Below are positions 42,075 through 50,553 of a stretch of DNA of 64,000 nucleotides, one piece after another; the first letter of the stretch is position 1; every line of letters begins with the position of its first letter. The notes under the pieces were generated by a model. The model searched no databases. It was not told the origin of the DNA and was given only the letters and a program-made list of their open reading frames with translations. Position numbers and translations under genes: made by a program. The stretch is from Actinoplanes flavus (lineage in GTDB: Bacteria > Actinomycetota > Actinomycetes > Mycobacteriales > Micromonosporaceae), in contig NZ_JAGFNS010000030.1 of the NCBI RefSeq assembly GCF_017592555.1, forward strand, positions 55,213 through 119,212, read 5' to 3'.

Positions 42075-43078
42075 CGGTGCCCGGCCAGCTCTTCCGTGCT
42101 CACGTCGGCCGCGCCGAACGCGACCTCATCGGCGGTGTCCTGTGCGACCAGGAACTGCGGCCGGTTCTGGACAGCCGCGTAGATGCGCCCGATGTACTCG
42201 CCGAGCAGGCCCAGGCAGATGAGCTGGATCCCGCCGAGCAGCAGCACTGCGACGTAGAGGGACGTCCACCCCGGGACGGTGGCGCCGAAGCCCCAGGCCA
42301 CCAGGCCGCTGATCATCAGCCCGAGGCAGAGGAGGAAGCTCAGCAGGCCCAGCCAGGTGGCGATCCGCAGCGGCGTCGCCGAGAAGCTGGTGACGCTGTC
42401 CAGGGTCAGCTTGATCATCTTGCTGAGCGGGTACTTGGTCTCGCCCGCGACCCGCTCGGCCCGCACGTAGGTCACCTCGGCCGAGGAGAAGCCGAGCGAC
42501 GGCACCACCAGGCGGTAGACCGGGCGCTGCTCGGGCAGGTCGTTGAGCACGTCCACGACCGCACGGCTCATCAGCCGGAAGTCGCCGGCCTGGTTGCTCA
42601 CCCACGGGCCGACCAGACGGCGCATCATCCAGTAGTAGGCGCCGGCCGTGCGCCGCTTGAAGACCGTGTCCGAGCTGCGGTCGTTGCGCACGCCGTAGAC
42701 GACGTCGACACCCTGCTCCCGGGCGGCGGCCAGCATCTCGCCGATCGTCTCGGGCGGGTCCTGCAGGTCGGCGTCGATGCTGACCACGTAGTCGCCGCGG
42801 GCCGAGCGCAGCCCGGCCGCGAGGGCCGTCTGGTGGCCGACGTTGCGCCGCAGCGACACCACCCGCAGCTGCGGCCACTCGGTGCGCAGCTGGAGCAGGC
42901 GGGCGACGGTCGCGTCCGAGCTGCCGTCGTCGACGGCGACGACCTCGTACGCCACCTCGAGCCGGTCGAGAACCGGCCGCAGACGCGCGACGAAGTGGTC
43001 GACCGCCTCGCGTTCGTTGTACATCGGCGTCACTACCGAAAGGACCGGCGGCGATACCACGACCTGCGGCACTGTCAT
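42071..43078 (-). CDS. Family 2 glycosyltransferase, DPM1/ArnC-like
   Basis: 335 residues from ATG 43078 with a GGGAAGAG site. VVTPMYNEREAVDHF opens the GT-A fold; VVAVDDGSSDATV and VVSIDADLQDPPE bear the nucleotide-sugar aspartates. Two C-terminal helices (LLSFLLCLGLMISGLVAWG, LLLGGIQLICLGLLGEYIGRIY) anchor it as in bactoprenol glycosyltransferases. It should load a sugar onto polyprenyl phosphate for the downstream membrane partner. Confidence 0.92.
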   Translation of the reverse strand: MTVPQVVVSPPVLSVVTPMYNEREAVDHFVARLRPVLDRLEVAYEVVAVDDGSSDATVARLLQLRTEWPQLRVVSLRRNVGHQTALAAGLRSARGDYVVSIDADLQDPPETIGEMLAAAREQGVDVVYGVRNDRSSDTVFKRRTAGAYYWMMRRLVGPWVSNQAGDFRLMSRAVVDVLNDLPEQRPVYRLVVPSLGFSSAEVTYVRAERVAGETKYPLSKMIKLTLDSVTSFSATPLRIATWLGLLSFLLCLGLMISGLVAWGFGATVPGWTSLYVAVLLLGGIQLICLGLLGEYIGRIYAAVQNRPQFLVAQDTADEVAFGAADVSTEELAGHR

Positions 43079-43365
43079 CTCTTCCCTACTGGTTGTCGCA
43101 CGGCATTCATGTGAGAGTCGAGCGTCATTCACATGCGTTGGGCCGGAAGAGTAGCCGAACCACGGCCTCCGCCGCGCCCCCGGGGGGCCAACCCCGTTCC
43201 GGGCGCCCGTGCCGGCATTCGACTCCCCGCGCCGGTGCCCGGCGGCGCACCGCAACGCGCTTTCCGACCTTCCGGGGGCTGCCAGCCGACCCGCCGCCGT
43301 CACGGTGTGTGACATGGCTCATCGGTGGATCACCGGGTTGGCGCTGGCCAACTAGTCTCCAGGCC

Positions 43366-43395
43366 ATGAAGGTGATCAGCGAGTCCGCACGGTGA
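43366..43395 (+). CDS. Possible 9-codon leader peptide
   Basis: ATG AAG GTG ATC and so on to TGA encodes MKVISESAR; its stop overlaps the GTG of the next gene (GTGA). TAGTCT about 8-13 bases upstream could be a -10 box giving a leaderless transcript that starts at this ATG. If so, the next gene is translated by reinitiation. The evidence is only spacing. Confidence 0.25.
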   Translation: MKVISESAR

Positions 43396-43901
43396 GAAGT
43401 CGGCGGATCAGCTCCCGGCAGGTCGTGCTGACGGCCACGTTCCTGTCGCTGGCGGCCGGCGGCGCCGCGGCCTGCGACAGTTCGCCGCCGGAGGAGTGGG
43501 AGCCGGCGGATTCCTCCGGTTACACCTGGGACACCCCGGTCGAGTCGGAGGATTCCGGGCCGCCGGTGACCGCGACCGAGCCCACCGAGGAACCGGTGGA
43601 CGAGGAGGTGTTCTACTGCGCCGACGAGGAGGGCATGGTCGTCGAGGAGGAGTCCTGCGCCGAGGAGGACGACGGTCTCTACTTCATCTGGCACTCCCCC
43701 ACGTACTCACGCGGCTACCCGGTCGGCACCTACCTCGATGACGGCGACTACTTCCCGGCCGGTGACCGGGCGAGCCGGCGAGCGTTCAAGCTGCCGTCCA
43801 CGGGCGCGGTGTCCAACGGCACGGTGAAGACCAACGTCGTCGGCCGCTCCAGCGGGGGCTCCACCACCGGCGGCGGCGACAGCTTCTCCTCCGGAGGCTG
43901 A
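43392..43901 (+). CDS. Acidic exported protein
   Basis: 169 residues from GTG 43392. An N-terminal helix (RQVVLTATFLSLAAGGAAACDSS) looks like a twin-arginine-free signal, with the cysteine perhaps lipidated. A very acidic stretch (PVDEEVFYCADEEGMVVEEESCAEEDDG) has two cysteines, followed by SRGYPVGTYLDDGDYFPAGDRASRRAF and a Gly/Ser tail. It resembles no enzyme. Probably a small surface protein. Divergent from the glycosyltransferase operon. Confidence 0.65.
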   Translation: MRSRRISSRQVVLTATFLSLAAGGAAACDSSPPEEWEPADSSGYTWDTPVESEDSGPPVTATEPTEEPVDEEVFYCADEEGMVVEEESCAEEDDGLYFIWHSPTYSRGYPVGTYLDDGDYFPAGDRASRRAFKLPSTGAVSNGTVKTNVVGRSSGGSTTGGGDSFSSGG

Positions 43902-43930
43902 GCCCGCCCCCGGTAGCGCGCGTTTCGGTG

Positions 43931-44344
43931 TCAGGCCCGCTGACGCCACCAGGGCCATTCCGGGGGAGCCTGGGGGTCGTGGATGGTTCGATCGCGAAAG
44001 AGGTCGTCCAGCCGCTCGACCACGGCCCGCAGTTCGCGCCGGGCACGGGGCTCCAGCCGCGTCAGAGCCTGATCCAAGACCTCCCGGGCCTCGGTCGGGT
44101 CACAGCAGGGGCAGGCGTGGGAACCGATGTCGTCCAGCAGAGCCGGGACATCGCGCCGGTGAACCGTCTGTTTCCACTGCGCCAGAGCGCGGGCGACGGA
44201 TCCGGGACCCAGCCGGGAACTCTCGAGCGCTTGGATCTGACTTACCGCTCTGGCCGTCAGCCCATCGACCACGGACAACGTCTCCCCCGGCTGCATCCGC
44301 CGAGGTAGGGCGGCACGAACGGCCGCTGGGCGCCTACGCGGCAC
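43931..44344 (-). CDS. Hypothetical protein with CPCC motif
   Basis: 137 residues; ATG 44344 or 44296. SHACPCCDPTEAREVLDQALTRLEPRARRELRAVV has a Cys-Pro-Cys-Cys cluster within a helical protein ending in PPEWPWWRQRA. The cysteines could bind zinc. Family unknown. The 229 bases to the next gene contain nothing I can support. Confidence 0.5.
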   Translation of the reverse strand: MPRRRPAAVRAALPRRMQPGETLSVVDGLTARAVSQIQALESSRLGPGSVARALAQWKQTVHRRDVPALLDDIGSHACPCCDPTEAREVLDQALTRLEPRARRELRAVVERLDDLFRDRTIHDPQAPPEWPWWRQRA

Positions 44345-44573
44345 GGCCCTTACTGATCATCGTCATGCGGGCGATCGTCGCACCGCCGGAGGAGCCGCGC
44401 AACGCCTTTTGCGGCACCGTTCGGGACGGCGGCCTGCCGAATCGCGGCGAATCCGGGCGTCGACCGAAAGGGTGGACTCGTCACACCCGCCACCAGCACG
44501 CCGGCCGACGGGTCCGGCAGAGGCCCGCGAAGCTCGCCGCGGCCGATGGGCTCTTTCATGATCTACTGGCGGT

Positions 44574-45359
44574 ATGCGGCGGCGGACGTTTGTTTCTCTG
44601 GGTGCGTCGTTGGCGGCGGCGCTCGCCGGCTGCGCACCGCCGGCCCGCCCCGGGGATCCGGTGGTGTCCGGGCCGGCGGAGGCACCACCGTCGGGCCTAT
44701 CCGGGTCGCAGCCCACCGCCCAGGCCACCGGTGGTGACTACAGCTGGTTCGAGGACAACGGTGAACTCACCGAAGGCTTCTGCTTCACCTGGATCGCCGG
44801 TCTCGACCCGGGTCAGGTGATCACCAGGCTCGGCGGCCGCCGGCTCGGTGCAGCGGGCTGGCGGGCCGACTGGGCGTCCTTCCCCGGCCGGCGTCGCGGG
44901 GAGGCGGTGATGGCCGTGGCGGCGATGCCAGGATGGTCGTTGATCGTCGAAGACAACGGGTGGCTCGCGTTCCGGGACGATCTTCTTGAGCGACTTTCCG
45001 CACGGACGACCGTAATAACCCACTACCGCAACGTCGAATACGACTCCCGTTTCGCGCTGATCAAGAACGGCGACATTCAGGTCGCCTTCGACCCGTACGA
45101 CTCCGGCGACCGGACCGGCAGCCACCCGGACGTCCTCCTCCCGGCGATGCGAGCGGCCGGTCTGGCTACGGACGGTCAGGACAGCGACGATGCCGACGCC
45201 ACCGAGTGCGCGTTCGCGTTGACCGAACGGCTCACCAGGGTGCCGATGACCACCGCGTTGCTGCATGCGGCGACATACCTCGTCACGGCCGTCTACGACG
45301 CCGACGTCGCCGCGTGGGAGCGGGAGAACCCGGACCCCGGGCTGCAACCTGCCCGCTGA
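44574..45359 (+). CDS. DUF6461-like lipoprotein
   Basis: 261 residues. Signal MRRRTFVSLGASLAAALAGCAPP has both an arginine cluster and lipobox LAGC, suggesting Tat- or Sec-exported lipoprotein. GFCFTWIAGLDPGQVITRLGG and GWSLIVEDNGWLAFRDDLLERLS match a family I recall as DUF6461 (unknown role). Standalone gene. Confidence 0.6.
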   Translation: MRRRTFVSLGASLAAALAGCAPPARPGDPVVSGPAEAPPSGLSGSQPTAQATGGDYSWFEDNGELTEGFCFTWIAGLDPGQVITRLGGRRLGAAGWRADWASFPGRRRGEAVMAVAAMPGWSLIVEDNGWLAFRDDLLERLSARTTVITHYRNVEYDSRFALIKNGDIQVAFDPYDSGDRTGSHPDVLLPAMRAAGLATDGQDSDDADATECAFALTERLTRVPMTTALLHAATYLVTAVYDADVAAWERENPDPGLQPAR

Positions 45360-45399
45360 TGGAGCTGATTCGGTAGTCGACGGTGGGGGCGAGACGCCG

Positions 45400-45729
45400 T
45401 CATTGTGGGGAGGGCCGGACGGCCAGCTCCGCCCAGATGACGCCGCCGGTGCCGGTGGCGTGGGCGCCGTAGGTCCAGCAGGGTGTGGGCGGGCTCGGCG
45501 CCGGGCTGTCGGGGACCCGCCGGGTCATCAGTTCGATGAGCAGGTTGTCGTCGCGGCGGCTCACGATCAGCTGGCCTTCGCCGTCGGCGTGGCGGACGAG
45601 CGCGGCGATCACCGTGAGGGCCTCGTCGAGATGCCCGCTGTCGAGTTGGCCGTCGAGATGCGCCCGGGCCGACGCCCGCAGGCCGGCGAGGTCCGTGCCG
45701 GCGCGGACCGACAGCCAGAGGGAGGTCAA
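45400..45729 (-). CDS. Degenerate HATPase (RsbW-like) protein
   Basis: 109 residues from TTG 45729, which overlaps the actin-like stop (TTGA). LDEALTVIAALVRHADGEGQLIVSRRDDNLLIEL and YGAHATGTGGVIWAEL align with the start and end of serine-kinase-like anti-sigma ATPases (SELVTNAVRHA ... GGKTVWAEL). The N-box Asn is missing and the central G-boxes are replaced by a Pro-rich loop, so it is unlikely to bind ATP. I suggest a protein-binding pseudo-kinase. Confidence 0.5.
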   Translation of the reverse strand: MTSLWLSVRAGTDLAGLRASARAHLDGQLDSGHLDEALTVIAALVRHADGEGQLIVSRRDDNLLIELMTRRVPDSPAPSPPTPCWTYGAHATGTGGVIWAELAVRPSPQ

Positions 45730-46448
45730 GCGAACCCGGGATGGCGCAGGGCGGACATGGCGGCCCGGCCGGCGCCGTCGAGCGCGGCGGTGCGGGGGTC
45801 GGCGGCGCGGTGCACGCGGACGTCCAGGGCGGTGGCCAGCGCCTCCGGCAGGCCGGGGTGCAGGGCGCCGTCGCCGGTCAGCAGGATGCCGCGGGCGGTC
45901 GCCTCGTCCAGGGCGCCGGCGTGGTCGGTGGCGCGCAGGTTCGCGACGTGCTGTGCGATGACGTCGGTGAGCAGCCCGGTCGTGCCGTCGCGCCCCAGGT
46001 CGCGGATGCCGTAGTCGGCCCGCTGGGCGGCGGTGACCCGGCCGTGTTCGAGCAGGGCGGTCTCGGTGAGCTGGGCGCCGATGTCGACGACCAGCAGGTT
46101 TCCGGCGGTCGCGCCGGATCCGATGGCGGCGGCGCGGACCGTGTCGATGAACAGTGTCCGGCGTGGCGCGAAGGCGCCGTCGATCACGCGGCGCATCAGT
46201 TCCTGGTCGGCTTCGGTGGACAGCACCGGCCGGCAGGCCACGACGATGTCGGCGACCGGCGCCGGCTGCGGGAAGCGGTTGACGAGCTGGGTCAGCAGGG
46301 CGACGCAGCCGTCGACGTCGGCGACGCGGCCACGCCGGACCAGCGCGCCGGCGCTGGTGGGGGCGCTGACGACGCCCCGGCCGGTGGCCCACACCGAGGC
46401 GGTGCTGCTGCCCAGGTCGACGGCGAGCGCTACCGGTGAGGTGGTCAA
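45726..46448 (-). CDS. Short actin-like ATPase (Hsp70/MreB-type fold)
   Basis: 240 residues, much shorter than MreB or DnaK. VALAVDLGSSTASVWATG is phosphate-1, NLLVVDIGAQLTETALL phosphate-2 and GILLTGDGALHPGLPEAL the adenosine motif; the IIB subdomain is nearly absent. Located between a DksA-like gene and a degenerate HATPase in one operon. Actin-like proteins of this size in actinobacteria are little studied; roles in gas-vesicle or cell-shape control are guesses. Confidence 0.75.
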   Translation of the reverse strand: MTTSPVALAVDLGSSTASVWATGRGVVSAPTSAGALVRRGRVADVDGCVALLTQLVNRFPQPAPVADIVVACRPVLSTEADQELMRRVIDGAFAPRRTLFIDTVRAAAIGSGATAGNLLVVDIGAQLTETALLEHGRVTAAQRADYGIRDLGRDGTTGLLTDVIAQHVANLRATDHAGALDEATARGILLTGDGALHPGLPEALATALDVRVHRAADPRTAALDGAGRAAMSALRHPGFA

Positions 46449-46538
46449 AGCGGTTCCTTTCTCAAGAAGTGACGACGACGCTGAAGAGAATGACGACGAC
46501 GGGGGCCGCCGCGCCGGGTGACACGGCGGCCGGTCGCG

Positions 46539-46868
46539 TCAGCCGTGCTGTTTCTGCTGGCAGGGCACGCAGAATCGGGCGTGCGGCAGCACTTCGAGAC
46601 GCTCGGCCGGGATCGGGGTCGCGCAGCGGTCACAGCTTCCGTAGGTGCCGTCCGCGATGCGGTTCAGCGCGGTGGTGATCTGTTCGAGGCTCTGCCGGGT
46701 GGCCGCTAGCATGGCCGCCCGGTCGTGGGCCTGAGCCGGGTCGCCGGTGTCGGCGTTGATCTCGGTGAGGTCCTTGAGCCGTGCCGTCTGGACGGCGAAC
46801 TCCTCGCTCAGCACCGATCGTACGGTGCTGAGCCGGTCCTGGCCGGGACGTTCGATCTGGATACTCAT
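46539..46868 (-). CDS. DksA/TraR-family zinc-finger protein
   Basis: 109 residues. A coiled-coil N-terminal part (RLSTVRSVLSEEFAVQTARLKDL) leads to the zinc finger GTYGSCDRCATPIPAERLEV with FCVPC (Cys4). The acidic tip of true DksA is changed, so the effect on RNA polymerase is uncertain. AGGAG precedes ATG 46868. It heads an operon with the actin-like ATPase, 90 bases apart, behind a leader terminator. Confidence 0.88.
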   Translation of the reverse strand: MSIQIERPGQDRLSTVRSVLSEEFAVQTARLKDLTEINADTGDPAQAHDRAAMLAATRQSLEQITTALNRIADGTYGSCDRCATPIPAERLEVLPHARFCVPCQQKQHG

Positions 46869-47089
46869 GATCGCTCCTGTTCGGTGAACGAGCCGGAAAA
46901 AGAAAAAGGGCCGAAGCTGATGAGCTTCGCCCTGGCGGCGGATCGAGGATGCGGATCCGCCGGTGGGCCACGGCCGGCGGTCACCGGGCGCGGCAGCCCG
47001 TTGGTCGCCGTCGTGGCCATCGGCCGGTGGACAGCACGAACGGCCGCCACCACGGTGGCGGCGATCGGACGCACTGTCACTGCCGGCAT
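46865..47089 (-). CDS. Possible leader ORF spanning the dksA attenuator
   Basis: ATG 47089 opens 74 codons (MPAVTVRPIAATVVAAVRAV ... SGSFTEQERS) ending in TGA that overlaps the DksA start (ATGA). The terminator hairpin lies inside it. Third positions look coding at the start but not at the end. Translation could control the hairpin. This may simply be a chance ORF. Confidence 0.3.
   Translation of the reverse strand: MPAVTVRPIAATVVAAVRAVHRPMATTATNGLPRPVTAGRGPPADPHPRSAARAKLISFGPFSFSGSFTEQERS
46897..46933 (-). terminator. Intrinsic terminator in the dksA leader (candidate attenuator)
   Basis: Read on the minus strand: AGGGCGAAGCT, loop CATC, AGCTTCGGCCCT (11 bp, one bulged G), then TTTTTCTTTTT. 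It is a textbook Rho-independent terminator, rare in this genome, and sits only 29 bases before the DksA start in the same direction with no gene between. Read-through would be needed for expression. Confidence 0.75.
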
Positions 47090-47184
47090 CCGACCACCAT
47101 AGGTGGATCTTGACGGAGACGCCAACGGGATCATCGCCGGGTCGGCGGATGCCGGAGTCCGGGCCGCCGCGATAGAACTACGCG

Positions 47185-48216
47185 GTGACATGGGGTGGAT
47201 TGCTGTCGTTGGATCGCCGGACCGCTGCGGTGTTCCCCGAGTCCGGCTGCAAGGACGTGACGGACAGTCCGGCGGTGCTGGCCGCGCTCGGTAGGGCGGA
47301 ACGGGTCGACGCGCTGGCCCGGGGCCGGCACGGCCGGGACGCGGTGGTCGTCGCCGTCGCCGACGGCCGGGTCATCGTGGTCGCGGTCGGGTTCTTCTCC
47401 GACATGGGGCACGCGGCGCGGCAGACCAGTCCGGTCCGGCTCGACCAGCCGGTCGAGGCCGTCCGGTTCAGCGCCGTCCCGACCGTGGTCCTGGAGACTC
47501 TCACCGAGCGTTTCGACATTTCGGACGTACGCGACCGCGCACGCACCCGCCTGTCCCGGGCGTTCGCGGCGGGCGAGGAGCAGGGCGCCGGCGGCTGGCG
47601 AGCCGCCGAGGAACTGGCCGTCCGGCATCTGCGGGATCTCGGCTTCCACGACGCGCGGACCACCGCGGGCGGCGCCGACGGCGGCGTGGACGTGGTGGCG
47701 ACCGGTGCGGTGGCGCAGGTCAAGCACTGGGCCAAGCCGGTCGGTCAGCCGGCGCTGCGCGACCTGTTCGGGGTGGCTCAGGCGTCCGCCGCGACCGCGT
47801 TCTTCTACAGCCGCTCCGGTTACACGCCCGCGGCCCTGGAGTGGGCGAACGCCACCGGGATCGCGCTGTTCACCTACACCCTCGACGGTCAGGTTCAGGC
47901 GTGCAACGCCGCCGGCCACGAACGGCGGAGGCCCGGGACGAGTCCGGGTCTGTTCGCGCAGATGCGGGCGGACAGGTACCGCAAGGAGCAGGCCGGTTTG
48001 CGCGGCGAGATCGACCGGCTGACGTCCCGGATGGAGAAACGCACGCAGTCCCGGCGCGCGTCGGCCCGGCAGGCCGCCGGCACGGCCGCGGGACTGCTGC
48101 TCGCGGCGAGCCGCACCCTGGACGGCGGTGACGTGCTGCCACCGGCCGACCGGCGGCGCGAGGACACGTACCAGACGGTCCGGGACGCTCTCACCCAGGT
48201 GAAACGGCTGCTGTGA
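47185..48216 (+). CDS. Mrr-like restriction endonuclease protein
   Basis: 343 residues, start probably GTG 47185. The central domain HLRDLGFHDARTTAGGADGGVDVVATGAVAQVKHWAKPVGQPALRDLFG is a PD-(D/E)xK nuclease of the Mrr type (D of GGVDV, Q-x-K). The C-terminal about 80 residues are a basic helical tail. Mrr enzymes cut modified DNA. No methylase is nearby, so it may be a solitary defence nuclease. Its 3' end overlaps the convergent hydrolase by 26 bases. Confidence 0.8.
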   Translation: MTWGGLLSLDRRTAAVFPESGCKDVTDSPAVLAALGRAERVDALARGRHGRDAVVVAVADGRVIVVAVGFFSDMGHAARQTSPVRLDQPVEAVRFSAVPTVVLETLTERFDISDVRDRARTRLSRAFAAGEEQGAGGWRAAEELAVRHLRDLGFHDARTTAGGADGGVDVVATGAVAQVKHWAKPVGQPALRDLFGVAQASAATAFFYSRSGYTPAALEWANATGIALFTYTLDGQVQACNAAGHERRRPGTSPGLFAQMRADRYRKEQAGLRGEIDRLTSRMEKRTQSRRASARQAAGTAAGLLLAASRTLDGGDVLPPADRRREDTYQTVRDALTQVKRLL

Positions 48217-49003
48217 GGGCGTCGACGGCGCCGATCAGCTGGGGGCCGTCCAACAGGACGCGGTCGTTGTGGCCGGCGCCGTCGACCGCGGCGAGGTGGG
48301 TCAGGTTGGCGGCGGCCCCGGCCACGGCCCGGCTCTGCTCCGGCGGCACCACCTGGTCGGCGGTGCCGTAGACGATCGCGGTCGGGGCGCTCACCCGCGG
48401 GATCAGCGACGCCACCGGGAAACGGTCGCGCAGCAGCAGGCCGACCGGCAGGACCGGGTAGTGGGCGCGCCCGGCGGCGGCCAGGTCGGTGAACGGCGAA
48501 CGCAGCAGCAGCCCGGCCGGGGGACGACGGATCGCCAGGGCGGTGGCCACGGCGGCGCCGAGGCTCTCTCCGTAGTAGAGGATCGGGTGACCGATCTCGG
48601 TCAGGTAGGCGTGGGCGGCGTCGGCGTCCAGGGCCAGGCCGGACTCCGAGGGGCTACCCGGGTTGCCGCCGTAGCCGCGGTAGTCGAGCAGCAGCACGGT
48701 CAGGCCCCGGGCGGTCAGGGCGGCGGCCAGCGGCGCCCGGCCCGCCCGGTTTCCCCCGTTGCCCGGTGTGACCAGCACGGAAACGGCTCGGTTCGGCGTA
48801 CCGGGAAGGGGTGGGAAGAGCCATGCGGTGAGCCGCAGCCCGTCCGCGGTGCGCAAGGTGACCTCGCGCGCGCCGGCCGCGAGCGGCGGCCGCGCGGGGT
48901 CCGGGAAGTAGATCAGCTTGCGCTGCGCGGCCCACGCGATGATCAGGATCAAGACCAGACAGAGGAGTACGCCCAGCGCACCGCGCATCACCATCCGGCC
49001 CAT
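48191..49003 (-). CDS. Membrane-anchored alpha/beta hydrolase (BEM46/ABHD-like)
   Basis: 270 residues from ATG 49003. One N-terminal helix (LGVLLCLVLILIIAWAAQ) then RKLIYFPDP as in BEM46 proteins. LLLDYRGYGGNPGSPSE is the oxyanion region, YYGESLGAAVATAL the nucleophile elbow with Ser, YGTADQVVPPEQS the Asp and DGAGHNDRVL the His. Acts on an ester or thioester at the membrane; substrate unknown. Confidence 0.9.
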   Translation of the reverse strand: MGRMVMRGALGVLLCLVLILIIAWAAQRKLIYFPDPARPPLAAGAREVTLRTADGLRLTAWLFPPLPGTPNRAVSVLVTPGNGGNRAGRAPLAAALTARGLTVLLLDYRGYGGNPGSPSESGLALDADAAHAYLTEIGHPILYYGESLGAAVATALAIRRPPAGLLLRSPFTDLAAAGRAHYPVLPVGLLLRDRFPVASLIPRVSAPTAIVYGTADQVVPPEQSRAVAGAAANLTHLAAVDGAGHNDRVLLDGPQLIGAVDALTAAVSPG

Positions 49004-49096
49004 CCTGCCAGTGTGCGCCCGGCCATCCGTCACCGGCGATGAGGTGAGCGGCCGCCCGGTTACGATCCTGCCGATATCGATGGGTGGGGGGTCGTG

Positions 49097-49912
49097 ATGC
49101 GATCGTTGGCTCGAGCCGGGATGTCGGTGCTGCTCGTGGCGGGCTGTTCCGTGCCGGCTGAGCCGAGCCCGCCGAACGGCGCGCCGGCGGAGCCGGTGAC
49201 CGCGGTGGAGGTGGCGCGGCAGAGGGTACTCGCGGCGCTCACCGAACGTGAGAACGGCCCCTACCAGTTCTACATCGACCACGGCACGGCGCGGCCGGCG
49301 CTGGTCGGATCGTTCTCGTCGACGAACACCAGGTCGATCGAGATCCACGAGGAGCGCACGATTCCGGGACGGGCCGGGGTCGCGACACTGGTCGCGCTCC
49401 GGATCGGGCAGCCGCTCTGGATCAGAGTGGAACTGGACCCGCGGTCGCTGCACCGGGAACTCGGCATCCCCACCGGCTTCATGCGGATCGACCAGGACCG
49501 GCTGCCTCCTCAGGAGCTTCTGCCGCAACTCGTCGACGAGGACGGGGGCGACGTCGCCGGTCTCCGCGACATCGTGACCGCCGCCTCGGACCTGCGCGAG
49601 GAGGAGACGAGGCTGTTCAGCGGGACGGTCGACCTGCGTACCGTCGAGCCGGCGGGCGCCCTGGTGCCGCGATCCGTCGTGGATGGTCTGGGTGAGCGGG
49701 CGACGGTCCCCCTCCGCCTCACTTTCGGCGAGGACCGCGAACTCCGTCTGGACGACGTGTTCCATCTGACGGTCACGCTGCCGGACGGCGAGGTCTACCG
49801 GGCGCTGTACCGCGAGTTCGACCGAACAATCTTTCGTGAGGCGCCGGCGCACGCGGAACCGGCGCCGGACGCCGTCTACGACCTGCTGGACGGCGCCCCG
49901 GCTCCGGCATGA
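49097..49912 (+). CDS. Lipoprotein of unknown function
   Basis: 271 residues from ATG 49097. Signal MRSLARAGMSVLLVAGCS with lipobox VAGC. The mature part is rich in beta-strand and acidic; FYIDHGTARPALVGSFSSTNT and FHLTVTLPDGEVYRALYREFD are notable but unassigned. It resembles LppX-like or VCBS-less actinobacterial lipoproteins only in general shape. Confidence 0.65.
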   Translation: MRSLARAGMSVLLVAGCSVPAEPSPPNGAPAEPVTAVEVARQRVLAALTERENGPYQFYIDHGTARPALVGSFSSTNTRSIEIHEERTIPGRAGVATLVALRIGQPLWIRVELDPRSLHRELGIPTGFMRIDQDRLPPQELLPQLVDEDGGDVAGLRDIVTAASDLREEETRLFSGTVDLRTVEPAGALVPRSVVDGLGERATVPLRLTFGEDRELRLDDVFHLTVTLPDGEVYRALYREFDRTIFREAPAHAEPAPDAVYDLLDGAPAPA

Positions 49913-49921
49913 AGGGCCGGA

Positions 49922-50404
49922 TCAGCCCTGGGACAGCCCGTAGACCACGAGCCCGATGAGGGCGGCGACGATCGTCAGGCCGAACCACGTCATCGGGCGC
50001 TCCAGCAGCCGGGGGCCCGGATCCATCGGCTCCCGGCTGGGGCCGTACGGATTCGGCTGCGGCGCGTCCAGCCCGGCGACGTGCCGGCGGCGGATCAGGT
50101 TGATCAGGACGGTGATCGGCGTGATCACCAGGGACCCGTAGCCGTACCAGCCCTGCACCAGGGTCTTCGACGTCATCTGGCGGTAGGTGGCCAGGCCGCA
50201 GTCCCGGCAGAACGGCCCCTCGACGCTGAGGAACCGCATCACGATGATCATTCCTTGGTGCCCGCGGAAGGTGGTCTTCTTCGCCGGCACCGATCCGCAC
50301 ATCCGGCAGGCGACGACGGGCTGCTGCCCGAAGCCCGGCGCGGCGTACGGATGTGTCTGGACGGGGTCCGGATATGGGTGAGCCGGCGGCTGCGGCTGAG
50401 ACAT
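49922..50404 (-). CDS. Small membrane protein with CxxC zinc-ribbon-like motif
   Basis: 160 residues from ATG 50404. A Pro/His/Tyr-rich N-terminus (QPQPPAHPYPDPVQTHPYAAPG), then ACRMCGSVPAKKTTFRGHQG and GPFCRDCGLATYRQMTSKT as two CxxC pairs, then two membrane helices (GSLVITPITVLINLI, FGLTIVAALIGLVVYGL). A family common in actinobacteria, function unknown. Confidence 0.7.
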   Translation of the reverse strand: MSQPQPPAHPYPDPVQTHPYAAPGFGQQPVVACRMCGSVPAKKTTFRGHQGMIIVMRFLSVEGPFCRDCGLATYRQMTSKTLVQGWYGYGSLVITPITVLINLIRRRHVAGLDAPQPNPYGPSREPMDPGPRLLERPMTWFGLTIVAALIGLVVYGLSQG

Positions 50405-50553
50405 GTGCACCTCTGTAGCTGTGAAAAAGCTGTAAGCCGCGTCAGGGTACTGTCTGATCGATATCCGCGCACCCCCACCTAGGCCGAACGACATAGGTGG
50501 TCGCAGACCGTCGGGAGATGTGTGGCGGCGCCCGCCCGGCGAGGCTGGATGCC

